Assembly (NCBI GenBank): GCA_027071965.1 | Contig: JALSYJ010000015.1 | Coordinates: 1 to 5,985, forward strand | Length of the DNA: 5,985 bases | Direction: 5' to 3' | Source: Robiginitomaculum sp. | Lineage (GTDB): Bacteria > Pseudomonadota > Alphaproteobacteria > Caulobacterales > Maricaulaceae | In this document: in pieces, positions 1-5,756 of the stretch | Position numbering within the stretch: position 1 is the first letter of the stretch | How the letters are laid out: each line of letters begins with the position of its first letter | Position numbers and translations under genes: made by a program | The notes under the pieces: model-generated | Told to the model about the DNA's origin: nothing | Databases searched by the model: none | Seen by the model: the letters and a program-made list of their open reading frames with translations, nothing else

Positions 1-692
1 TGCAGGAAAAATTACGGATATTTGAAACTGAGTTATTGGGTGATGTTAAACGCCGGATGCTAGGAGATGCTCAGGCTGACTTTGTTGAGACGGCTTTGCA
101 AACCTCGGTGGTAAATGGCCAGTCATGGCAGATTATTGGCAATCAAACATTATTTACTGAATTGCGTTCTCCTGACTATATGAAGGAGCTACCCGGATGG
201 TTGAAATGGCTGTCAAAGCGAAAGTATCCGGCATATTTTGAGTATTTTCAGCGCTCCCGTTTTCGTCCTTTGCTAAATCTGGATAGCTGGGATGGATACC
301 GGGCAGCACGTGAGCGTTTTTACGACAAGATAAAACGGGCAGGGGCCAATATGCTGGTGGTCACGGGAGATACGCATGATTTTGTCGCCTCTACTTTACG
401 GGACCAAAGTGGCGGACGGGTTGGAGCAGAGCTTGGAACGTCAGGAGTTTCCAGTCCGGGAAATTTTTCTGCTGTAAATGCTCCGGGAGTGGATTTTGGC
501 AAACTTACTGAACAGGCCAATCCTGATATGTTGCTTCATGATGCCTATAATACCGGCTATATCAGGATGCAGGTGACAGCAGATCAGGTGCAGGCCGATT
601 TCATCAGCACATCAGATGTAAAAAAACCTGAATGGAGTGCAAAAATAGCCCATCAATTCGTGGTTACCACCGACGGAATAGAAAAAGTTTAA
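1..692 (+). CDS. PhoD-like metallophosphoesterase (alkaline phosphatase D family), C-terminal part
   Basis: The reading frame is open from the first complete codon at base 3 to the TAA at 690-692, so the 5' end lies outside the window and the visible 229 codons are the C-terminal part. Internal TTG or ATG codons near 36-60 are not the true start. Motifs typical of the PhoD family are visible: a GNQ block (138-146), where the family has a conserved Asn in the metal site; a GDTH motif (366-377), whose His is a metal ligand; and an ELGTSGVSSPG block (429-461) that is characteristic of PhoD C-terminal halves. Known family members are secreted, Ca/Fe-dependent phosphomonoesterases or phosphodiesterases; the signal peptide cannot be checked here. 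The gene converges on the next one with a 36-bp gap, and I see no convincing terminator there. The family call is strong, but the substrate is unknown. Confidence 0.9.
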   Translation, partial: QEKLRIFETELLGDVKRRMLGDAQADFVETALQTSVVNGQSWQIIGNQTLFTELRSPDYMKELPGWLKWLSKRKYPAYFEYFQRSRFRPLLNLDSWDGYRAARERFYDKIKRAGANMLVVTGDTHDFVASTLRDQSGGRVGAELGTSGVSSPGNFSAVNAPGVDFGKLTEQANPDMLLHDAYNTGYIRMQVTADQVQADFISTSDVKKPEWSAKIAHQFVVTTDGIEKV

Positions 693-728
693 CCATTAGC
701 TGCAAGGCTGTGGCTCAAACTTGGTTTT

Positions 729-1400
729 CTACTCGATGAATGTGGATATTTGATCTAAAGGCTTGCGGCTGATATCGGGGACTTGTGCATTTTCATCGGC
801 AAAACCGGCAACTACAATCATTACGGCCCGTTCAGATTTAGGCCGCTTTAGCAGATCGCGCAGAAAACCCATAGGAGACGGTGTATGGGTCAAAGTTGAT
901 AGACCTGCCTTGTGCAGAGCGGCAATTAACAGGCCGCTGGCCAGACCTATGCTTTCTTGTATGTAATAGTGTTTGGATCGCTCACCGGTATCTTCGTTGA
1001 TCCCGTAATTTTGCTGGAACACCACAATCAGCCACGGTGCAGTCTCTAAAAATGGTTTGTGCTCATCGGTTCCCAAATGGGCCAGATCCTTTAGCCATTG
1101 CTTACCTGCTTTGCCGGCATAGAAGTTTTTTTCTTCTTTTTCTGCGGCTATTCTGATTTGTTTTTTTATTTTAGGATTGGATACAGCCACGAATGTCCAT
1201 GGTTGTTTATTGGCTCCTGATGGTGCGGTTCCTGCTGCGGATATTGCCCATTTGATTGTTGATCTGGGAACCGGTCTTTTTGAAAAGTCACGAACGGTTC
1301 GGCGCTGGTTCATTTGTAAATAAAATTCCCTGGCACGTTCAATGGTTTGTTCCGGTGTTGTTTGTGGTTGCTTGGGCAGGGCAATTGTCCGGAATTTCAT
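729..1400 (-). CDS. Nitroreductase-superfamily flavoprotein, iodotyrosine deiodinase (IYD)-like
   Basis: This is a complete 223-residue, FMN-type nitroreductase-fold protein. I chose the ATG at 1398-1400 because GAAGG lies 5 bases upstream; a TTG four codons earlier is less likely. The sequence follows mammalian IYD, as I recall it, over most of its length. It has RRTVR at residues 33-37 (IYD: RRSVR, phosphate of FMN), GTAPSGA at 57-63, and a lid with Glu90, Tyr94 and Lys115 in the same spacing as the human Glu/Tyr/Lys trio that binds the zwitterion of halotyrosine. It also has a Thr-rich loop at 169-173 (flavin N5 side) and RKPLDQI at 212-218. There is no membrane anchor, so it should be cytosolic, as bacterial homologues are. 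Known bacterial IYD homologues reductively dehalogenate iodo- or bromotyrosine. The family is clear; the dehalogenase function is inferred. The gene is divergent from the podJ-like gene. Confidence 0.85.
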   Translation of the reverse strand: MKFRTIALPKQPQTTPEQTIERAREFYLQMNQRRTVRDFSKRPVPRSTIKWAISAAGTAPSGANKQPWTFVAVSNPKIKKQIRIAAEKEEKNFYAGKAGKQWLKDLAHLGTDEHKPFLETAPWLIVVFQQNYGINEDTGERSKHYYIQESIGLASGLLIAALHKAGLSTLTHTPSPMGFLRDLLKRPKSERAVMIVVAGFADENAQVPDISRKPLDQISTFIE

Positions 1401-1418
1401 GGCAGCCTTCAAGTTTGG

Positions 1419-1473
1419 TTAATGATATTTACCCGATGTTAACGCAAACACATGTTTTGTTAACCTCAATTAA
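1419..1473. promoter_or_regulatory. Cluster of TTAA motifs, possible CtrA-type binding region
   Basis: TTAA occurs at 1419, 1439, 1460 and 1470. Two of these are the palindrome GTTAAC (1438-1443 and 1459-1464), 21 bp apart or about two helical turns. The last pair reads TTAACCTCAATTAAC, which is TTAA-N6-TTAA, one base short of the classic alphaproteobacterial CtrA spacing (TTAA-N7-TTAA). The two GTTAAC sites also sit at the outer ends of an imperfect inverted repeat: GTTAACGCAAACA against GTTAACAAAACA on the other strand. A regulator site is plausible; assignment to CtrA is inference. Confidence 0.35.
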
Positions 1474-1511
1474 CATGGGATTACCGACAATGTCTGACGA
1501 TAAGCTAGATG

Positions 1512-1565
1512 TAGTGTGGTGTCATCAGGTTTACACCATATATGATGGTGCTAGTGTGGTGTCAT
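1512..1565 (+). repeat. 14-bp direct repeat flanking a palindrome in the podJ-like leader
   Basis: TAGTGTGGTGTCAT is present exactly at 1512-1525 and 1552-1565, a 40-bp period or nearly four DNA turns. Between the copies lies CACCAT-ATATG-ATGGTG (1534-1550), a 6-bp inverted repeat. The second copy ends 7 bases before the ribosome binding site. The arrangement resembles a pair of operator half-sites or a leader structure; no specific regulator is recognised. Confidence 0.5.
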
Positions 1566-1572
1566 ATCCGGT

Positions 1573-1579
1573 AGGGGAG
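1573..1579 (+). promoter_or_regulatory. Ribosome binding site of the podJ-like gene
   Basis: AGGGGAG lies 8 bases before the ATG at 1588. It favours that ATG over the upstream in-frame GTG at 1579, whose first base would overlap this purine block. Confidence 0.7.
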
Positions 1580-1587
1580 TGATTCGG

Positions 1588-4500
1588 ATGGCCGGAAGCG
1601 GTCCTTGGAGTGTAAAGGGGATTGACCCAAAAGCCCGTGCTGCAGCAAAGGAGGCTGCGCAGCGCCATGGCATGACTTTGGGGGAATGGCTCAGCAACAA
1701 AATGCTGGAGCCAGATAGCGGTTTTGCCGCGCCTGCATCACTTAACAGGACAAATTCGCCCGCAGGCAAGAACCTTTCCAGCCTGTCTGTATTATCCTCT
1801 GACCCCATATCTGCTGAGCGCCCGGCCGCAGGAGATTATAGCGCTTCTGGCAATGATCATTTATTGACGGAAATTGAAATCCTAACCAGCAGGCTGGAGG
1901 CAATGGAGCATCGCTCTACACTGGCCATAACCGGAATTGACCAGACGGTATTGGGTCTGCGGGCGCTTCTGGAAGGTGTAGAAGGCGGGCAGCGGGACGT
2001 CGCCAAGCAGTTGGAAAGCTCATTGCAGAGCTTTGAAAGCCGTTTGAGCCAAAGCAACAAAATGACAGAGGATCTGGCTGTCAAACTGTCAAGAGAGCTA
2101 AAAGATACTGCACGGCGCATTGATACTATTGGCGAGCAAAGCGACACTCATGCCAGCAAATTGCGCCATGAAGTCGGCAAGGATGTCGAGCTTATTAACA
2201 ATCGTTCTGATGAAATCAGTCAGCGGCTGGCCCAGGCTGAAAAGCAGACTGATGCTGCAATCCGCACACTGGAAGCCAGTTTCGTCAGCATTGATAGCAG
2301 ATTAAAACAAGTGGAAAAATCTATCAGTGAAAATTCTGATGAGGGGCTTTCCAAAAAGTTTGAGGACCAGTTTTCTGTAATAAGCCGCGAGTTGGTTCGG
2401 GTTGTTGCGGAAACCCGTGGCCAATTGGCCGCGCAGATCGAGGCACAGGCCGCTAATCCCAGGCTGGATCAGATGGATGATGCTTTGCGCGAAATGCGTG
2501 AGAAATTCGCTAATACCGAAAGCCGTCATGCCAACACGCTGGAACAGATTGCCGTGGCAGTATCAAAGCTTGGAGGCGCAGTTGAGAGCAGGTTGCAAGA
2601 ATCTGAAGAGCGCTCAGAGGGCAGGCTAAGAGAGCTTCAAAACGAGCAGGCACAAGCGTTGGACAGTGTCGGTCAGTCCATGGCGGATGTCGTGCAGCGT
2701 CTGGAATCCCGGTTTGACAAGATTGACAAGGCTGAACAGGAAAAGGCCCTTGAAAATGAGCTTGAAGAGCGCTTGCGTGCTTCGGAGGCTCGTACCGGCC
2801 AATTGGTTGAAGAGGCCTTGCAGCGTGTGCATGATCGTCTGGACAAAAATGCCAAGGATAAAGATTCTGAGCTTTCTCCGGTGCAGCAGGCTTTGCAAAA
2901 ACTTACTGATCGCTTAACAGCGATTGAAGAGCGCTCCACTCCGCCATTTGCAAATATGCAAGGAGATGGGTCTTCAGGTCATGATGGTAATGCGGACACT
3001 GACCCCGCAACTGGATTTAGCGAAACCGAGATTACAAATCATCCCGGCGAATTGGTTGCACCGCCAGATGCTGATCCTGATGCCGGTTATGTAGATGTCT
3101 CTGGAGGGTTTGACCAACCACCTTTACCGCCTCTGGATGGTGCTGGCGTTTCGGATATGTATCCTGAGCATGGTGCTGATGACTTTTTGTATGGTGGGGC
3201 TGAAAGCGCGACCATTGCTGGTGCGACTGCAGATCATGACTTTATAAGTTCTGCCAGACGTTCGGTATTACAGGCTTCACAAGCTCCTCAAAGCCCGGGC
3301 TATCCTACGGGGCCTTTGGCCCCGGAGGCGGCAGATGTTCCAGGTGCTGCTGCTGATGGTGGCAATAAAAAACTGCTGGTGGCTGCCAGTGTATTTGCGA
3401 TTTTGGCCATTGGAGCTGCTGCAAGTGTTGCCATGATTGATTTTGGTAATGGCTCAGGCTCAATGCCGCAGCAGTTCGCAGCACAACAGCCAGAAGCGAG
3501 ATATTATCAACCTGATCCGGTGCTGGATGGCAATATAACTGAATCCGAGCCGATATCACCGGTCATAGCTGAACCTGAGGCTGAGGTTAACACTCCGGTT
3601 AAAATTGCTGAGGTCAAGACACCACCTCCGCCCGAGCCGCAATTACCAAAGAGCAATATTGCATCAGTCGCCGAGCCAGTGAAAACCGCCCATAGCGTAT
3701 CACCTTCCGTCTCACCGGTTGCCAAACAAAAGCCTGCCAAATCTTCAGTGAACGATGACAGCTCATTTGTCAGAAATGGTATAGAGCCTGAAAATATATA
3801 TAAACCCGAGGTGCAAAGAGCTTCTAATCCGGTATCAGTGCCGCAGCGATCTCCGCGAATTGAGCAGGCTGTGGTTCAGGATCCTGAGGCCCCTATTTCA
3901 CTGGTTAGAACCAATACGAAAACAAGCAGGCCGAGCTTACAACAGGCTGCACAGGCTGGTGATCCGATAGCGCAATACCAGTATGCAGTATCCCTTGTTG
4001 ATAGTGGACAGGCGGCACTGGGAGCCAGCTTTATGAAACAGGCCGCTGAGCGTGGTTTGCCTGCCGCCCAGTATCAATTGGCCAAGTATTATGAGAATGG
4101 TACCGGACTGGCTGTCGATGAAAATGAGGCAAGGCGCTGGACTGAGCGTTCGGCTAATGGTGGAAACCGCAGGGCCATGCACAATTTGGCCATGTTTTAT
4201 GCCGAAGGGCGTACCGTTACCCAAAGCTATGAAACGGCGGCCAAATGGTTTGAAGAAGCGGCCCTGCTTGGCCTGGCAAACTCGCAGTTTAATCTGGCTT
4301 TGCTCTATGAACAGGGTTTGGGAGTGCCCAGAAGCCTTCCAGATGCTTATGCCTGGTATTCAATCGCCGGTAAGGCCGGAGACAGAGGCGCAGCACAAAA
4401 AATGAAGGAATTGCAGCAGGAACTACCAGAACAGGCCATATCGGAAGCCAAGACCATTACCGCACGTTTTCAACCTCGCCCTCTTGATCTGGAGGCTAAT

Positions 4501-4734
4501 GGCGTGTTTCGCAATGTAAACTGGGCCAGACCACAAATCGGGGATCCGACATCAGTGAGCAGGGCACAGGTATTGTTGGCACGAATGGGGTATGATCCTG
4601 GCCCGGCAGATGGAGCTTTGGGTGAAAAAACCCGTCTGGCAGTTATTGCCTATGAGAAGGATAATGGTCTGGCGGGAACCGGACGCATTGATCAGGCTCT
4701 GTTATCCAAACTTGAGCGAGATGTTATCAACTAG
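1588..4734 (+). CDS. podJ: PodJ-like polar organiser: coiled coil, one membrane segment, Sel1 repeats, peptidoglycan-binding domain
   Basis: The product has 1048 residues from the ATG at 1588. Residues 5-40 carry the motif PWSVKGIDPKAR...GMTLGEWL, which I know from the N termini of alphaproteobacterial PodJ-like proteins. Residues about 89-450 are charged, Leu/Glu/Gln-rich helix with coiled-coil character. About 450-590 is acidic, Pro/Gly-rich and probably disordered, with a short DFISSARR motif at 551-558. A membrane helix spans about 596-617 after Lys-Lys, which gives a cytoplasmic N terminus. A Pro-rich periplasmic linker follows, then Sel1/TPR-like repeats (imperfect at 791-822, clear at 823-930) and a PG_binding_1 domain (about 989-1046). 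This order matches Caulobacter PodJ (974 residues), the scaffold that places PleC and pilus factors at the pole. The symbol rests on architecture and context, not on an alignment; other PodJ-type Sel1 proteins exist. cpa pilus genes follow downstream. Confidence 0.78.
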   Translation: MAGSGPWSVKGIDPKARAAAKEAAQRHGMTLGEWLSNKMLEPDSGFAAPASLNRTNSPAGKNLSSLSVLSSDPISAERPAAGDYSASGNDHLLTEIEILTSRLEAMEHRSTLAITGIDQTVLGLRALLEGVEGGQRDVAKQLESSLQSFESRLSQSNKMTEDLAVKLSRELKDTARRIDTIGEQSDTHASKLRHEVGKDVELINNRSDEISQRLAQAEKQTDAAIRTLEASFVSIDSRLKQVEKSISENSDEGLSKKFEDQFSVISRELVRVVAETRGQLAAQIEAQAANPRLDQMDDALREMREKFANTESRHANTLEQIAVAVSKLGGAVESRLQESEERSEGRLRELQNEQAQALDSVGQSMADVVQRLESRFDKIDKAEQEKALENELEERLRASEARTGQLVEEALQRVHDRLDKNAKDKDSELSPVQQALQKLTDRLTAIEERSTPPFANMQGDGSSGHDGNADTDPATGFSETEITNHPGELVAPPDADPDAGYVDVSGGFDQPPLPPLDGAGVSDMYPEHGADDFLYGGAESATIAGATADHDFISSARRSVLQASQAPQSPGYPTGPLAPEAADVPGAAADGGNKKLLVAASVFAILAIGAAASVAMIDFGNGSGSMPQQFAAQQPEARYYQPDPVLDGNITESEPISPVIAEPEAEVNTPVKIAEVKTPPPPEPQLPKSNIASVAEPVKTAHSVSPSVSPVAKQKPAKSSVNDDSSFVRNGIEPENIYKPEVQRASNPVSVPQRSPRIEQAVVQDPEAPISLVRTNTKTSRPSLQQAAQAGDPIAQYQYAVSLVDSGQAALGASFMKQAAERGLPAAQYQLAKYYENGTGLAVDENEARRWTERSANGGNRRAMHNLAMFYAEGRTVTQSYETAAKWFEEAALLGLANSQFNLALLYEQGLGVPRSLPDAYAWYSIAGKAGDRGAAQKMKELQQELPEQAISEAKTITARFQPRPLDLEANGVFRNVNWARPQIGDPTSVSRAQVLLARMGYDPGPADGALGEKTRLAVIAYEKDNGLAGTGRIDQALLSKLERDVIN

Positions 4735-4735
4735 A

Positions 4736-4796
4736 GCATTTTTAGCAAAAGTGGGAAGCTCTTTTAATGTCCTATCGCCTAGCGGCTACTTGAGGA
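4736..4796 (+). repeat. 61-bp direct repeat, copy 1
   Basis: It is identical over 61 bases to 4836-4896, exactly 100 bp downstream, starting GCATTTTTAGC and ending CTTGAGGA. The copy begins two bases after the podJ-like stop codon and contains hairpin core 1. Confidence 0.95.
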
Positions 4797-4805
4797 CGGG
4801 TTTTT
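4769..4805 (+). terminator. Possible Rho-independent terminator after the podJ-like gene (hairpin core 1)
   Basis: GTCCT (4769-4773) pairs with AGGAC (4793-4797), with a smaller GCC-TAGC-GGC stem in the loop. It is followed by GGG and five T residues (4801-4805). The outer stem is only 5 bp and the T run is short, so termination would be modest. The position, 35 bases after the stop codon, suits the role. Confidence 0.4.
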
Positions 4806-4811
4806 GCGGCC

Positions 4812-4843
4812 AAAAATGCGACAGATAGGAATCTTGCATTTTT
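4812..4843. repeat. Strong inverted repeat between the two 61-bp copies
   Basis: AAAAATGC (4812-4819) pairs with GCATTTTT (4836-4843). Inside, AGAT (4823-4826) pairs with ATCT (4831-4834) around an AGGA tetraloop, leaving a small internal bulge (GAC against T). The right arm is the start of the second 61-bp repeat. An alternative smaller hairpin, TTTTTG-CGGC-CAAAAA (4801-4816), overlaps its left arm. Confidence 0.6.
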
Positions 4844-4896
4844 AGCAAAAGTGGGAAGCTCTTTTAATGTCCTATCGCCTAGCGGCTACTTGAGGA
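4836..4896 (+). repeat. 61-bp direct repeat, copy 2
   Basis: It is a perfect copy of 4736-4796. After it the sequence diverges: copy 1 continues CGGGTTTTTGCG, whereas copy 2 continues GTCTTTTAAT and runs into the 38-bp tandem unit. Confidence 0.95.
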
Positions 4897-4939
4897 GTCT
4901 TTTAATCTCCTATCGCCTAGCGGCTACTTGAGGAGTCTT
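4860..4939 (+). repeat. 38-bp tandem duplication carrying hairpin cores 2 and 3
   Basis: The stretch from TCTTTTAAT to GAGTCTTT starting at 4860 recurs with a 38-bp offset starting at 4898, with a single difference (G4869 versus C4907). Core 3 has CTCCT (4907-4911) facing AGGAG (4931-4935). Core 2 has GTCCT (4869-4873) facing AGGAG (4893-4897), so its outermost pair is a mismatch. Confidence 0.85.
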
Positions 4940-4944
4940 TGTTT

Positions 4945-4979
4945 GTCCTACCGCTTCGCTATTTTAAGGACGGGTTTTT
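4945..4979 (+). terminator. Diverged hairpin core 4 with T run, terminator-like
   Basis: GTCCT (4945-4949) can pair with AGGAC (4967-4971), followed by GGG and five T residues. The segment AGGACGGGTTTTTGCG (4967-4982) is identical to 4793-4808 after core 1, although the loop sequence has diverged strongly (CGCTTCGCTATTTT). It could be a second weak terminator or simply the last unit of the repeat block. Confidence 0.35.
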
Positions 4980-5073
4980 GCGATTGAATAAATGCGGAAG
5001 ATAAAAATTTATAGCGTATTTCAAGTTCATTTTGAGCCTGAAATGCTCTGACTGATCTTAAAATCGGTTTGGG

Positions 5074-5088
5074 TCAACGCCACGTTAA
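5074..5088 (+). promoter_or_regulatory. CtrA-like box upstream of cpaA
   Basis: TCAA (5074-5077), seven bases, then TTAA (5085-5088), followed by CC, matches the CtrA consensus TTAA-N7-TTAAC with one mismatch and exact spacing. It lies 53 bases before the cpaA ATG and just outside the repeat element. In Caulobacter, pilus genes are CtrA-controlled, so the context fits; binding is inferred. Confidence 0.4.
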
Positions 5089-5141
5089 CCTGCCTGGTTC
5101 ACAAGTGTTACATCCCGATTGCCTGAGCACTGGAAAACCTG

Positions 5142-5648
5142 ATGATTGTAACCTTTGTTTTATTGCTGTTTCCGTTGGCGATGATTATTGCCGGCTGGCG
5201 CGATATTATTTCTATGACAATTCCCAACTGGATTTCATTGTCTTTGCTGGGCTTGTTTGTGGTATCGGCACCGCTTATTGGCTTGTCATGGTCGCAGTTT
5301 GGATTGCATGTTTTTGTGGGTTTTAGCGCTCTGGCATTAACGATTTGTATGTTTGCCCTTGGCTGGATTGGCGGCGGTGATGCCAAGCTTTTTGCGGCAG
5401 CAGCATTGTGGATGGGGTGGCCTGATATTATTGCTTATACCATCGTCAGCGCTCTGGCTGGCGGAGTGTTGACCATTGGCCTGTTATTGGCCCGCAAAAC
5501 TCCATTGCCACCGTTTTTATATACTAAGGAATGGTCGGCAAGACTGCTAAAAAAAGGTGGTGATATTCCCTATGGTGTCGCTCTTTGCGCAGGTGCCTTA
5601 TACATATTTCCCAAGTCCGGTTTATTTTTAGCTGCGGTCAGCGGATAA
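5142..5648 (+). CDS. cpaA: Prepilin peptidase of the Tad/Flp pilus (CpaA/TadV, peptidase family A24)
   Basis: This is a complete 168-residue polytopic membrane protein. Both catalytic aspartates of the A24 aspartyl peptidases are visible: Asp21 in GWRDIISMTIPNW, just after the first membrane helix, and Asp80 in the GGGD motif (residues 77-80), which is followed by AK. About six hydrophobic segments can be seen. There is no N-terminal methylase domain, as expected for the short CpaA/TadV type rather than PilD. Family members cleave the leader of Flp pilins and TadE/F pseudopilins at the inner membrane. The ATG at 5142 has only a weak GGA seven bases upstream, so translation may be modest. No pilin gene precedes it here, unlike the Caulobacter pilA-cpaA order. 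cpaB follows after 108 bases. Confidence 0.93.
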   Translation: MIVTFVLLLFPLAMIIAGWRDIISMTIPNWISLSLLGLFVVSAPLIGLSWSQFGLHVFVGFSALALTICMFALGWIGGGDAKLFAAAALWMGWPDIIAYTIVSALAGGVLTIGLLLARKTPLPPFLYTKEWSARLLKKGGDIPYGVALCAGALYIFPKSGLFLAAVSG

Positions 5649-5756
5649 TTTTATAAATCCTTACTGTAATCGCCCGCTTAAGAGGGTTTTGTTAACCATG
5701 ATTTGGGTATTTTGGAACCACTTGTAACAATTCTGTTGCTGGGGAGAGTGGTTTGC
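5649..5756 (+). promoter_or_regulatory. cpaA-cpaB intergenic region with TTAA motifs and cpaB ribosome binding site
   Basis: The 108-bp gap is long for an operon junction. It holds a near-perfect palindrome CCCGCTTAAGAGGG (5673-5686, one mismatched pair) followed by TTTT, then GTTAACCATG (5691-5700), which resembles a CtrA half-site. GGGGAGAG (5741-5748) is a good ribosome binding site for the ATG at 5757. A separate promoter for cpaB is possible, but I could not define its core boxes. Confidence 0.4.

Larger units (their letters stand above)
1401..1587. promoter_or_regulatory. Divergent intergenic region between IYD-like and podJ-like genes
   Basis: These 187 bases must carry the promoters of both divergent genes. 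They contain a TTAA cluster (1419-1473), a duplicated 14-mer (1512-1525 and 1552-1565), a small palindrome (1534-1550) and a ribosome binding site for the rightward gene. I could not assign confident -35/-10 boxes in either direction. Confidence 0.6.
4733..5049. repeat. Composite intergenic repeat element with short inverted ends
   Basis: This 317-bp block fills most of the gap between the podJ-like gene and cpaA and has no credible gene. It is bounded by AGAGCATTT (4733-4741) and its reverse complement AAATGCTCT (5041-5049). The left end overlaps the TAG stop codon at 4732-4734. Inside are a 61-bp direct repeat, a 38-bp tandem unit, four hairpin cores, a strong hairpin (4812-4843) and a second imperfect stem near the right end (AGCGTATTTCA at 5013-5023 against TGAAATGCT at 5039-5047). 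I do not recognise a named family. It resembles non-coding intergenic palindromic elements of the RIME or REP kind. Confidence 0.55.

Noticed and set aside
693..728. Terminator between the converging PhoD and IYD-like genes
   Set aside because: Only short, GC-poor complementarity around GGCTGTGGCT; no stable stem followed by a T run in either direction.
1399..1412. Earlier TTG start for the IYD-like gene
   Set aside because: The ATG at 1400 has GAAGG five bases upstream, and that motif overlaps the TTG-initiated codons, so the ATG is the better start.
1256..1582. Plus-strand ORF of 108 codons
   Set aside because: The first half lies antisense to the IYD-like gene and the rest is read from the intergenic region; composition and sequence do not resemble a protein family.
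1581..1585. GANTC (CcrM methylation) site next to the podJ-like start
   Set aside because: A single five-base match is expected by chance at this length; no further support.
4592..4828. Plus-strand ORF of 78 codons
   Set aside because: It overlaps the PG-binding domain of the podJ-like gene in another frame and runs into the repeat block; no ribosome binding site or recognisable motif.
4736..4982. CRISPR-like array
   Set aside because: The repeats are 61 and 38 bp, spacers are irregular or absent, units are degenerate and no cas gene is present.
5069..5326. Plus-strand ORF of 85 codons upstream of and overlapping cpaA
   Set aside because: It is out of frame with cpaA, which has clear catalytic motifs, and has a long overlap and no family features.
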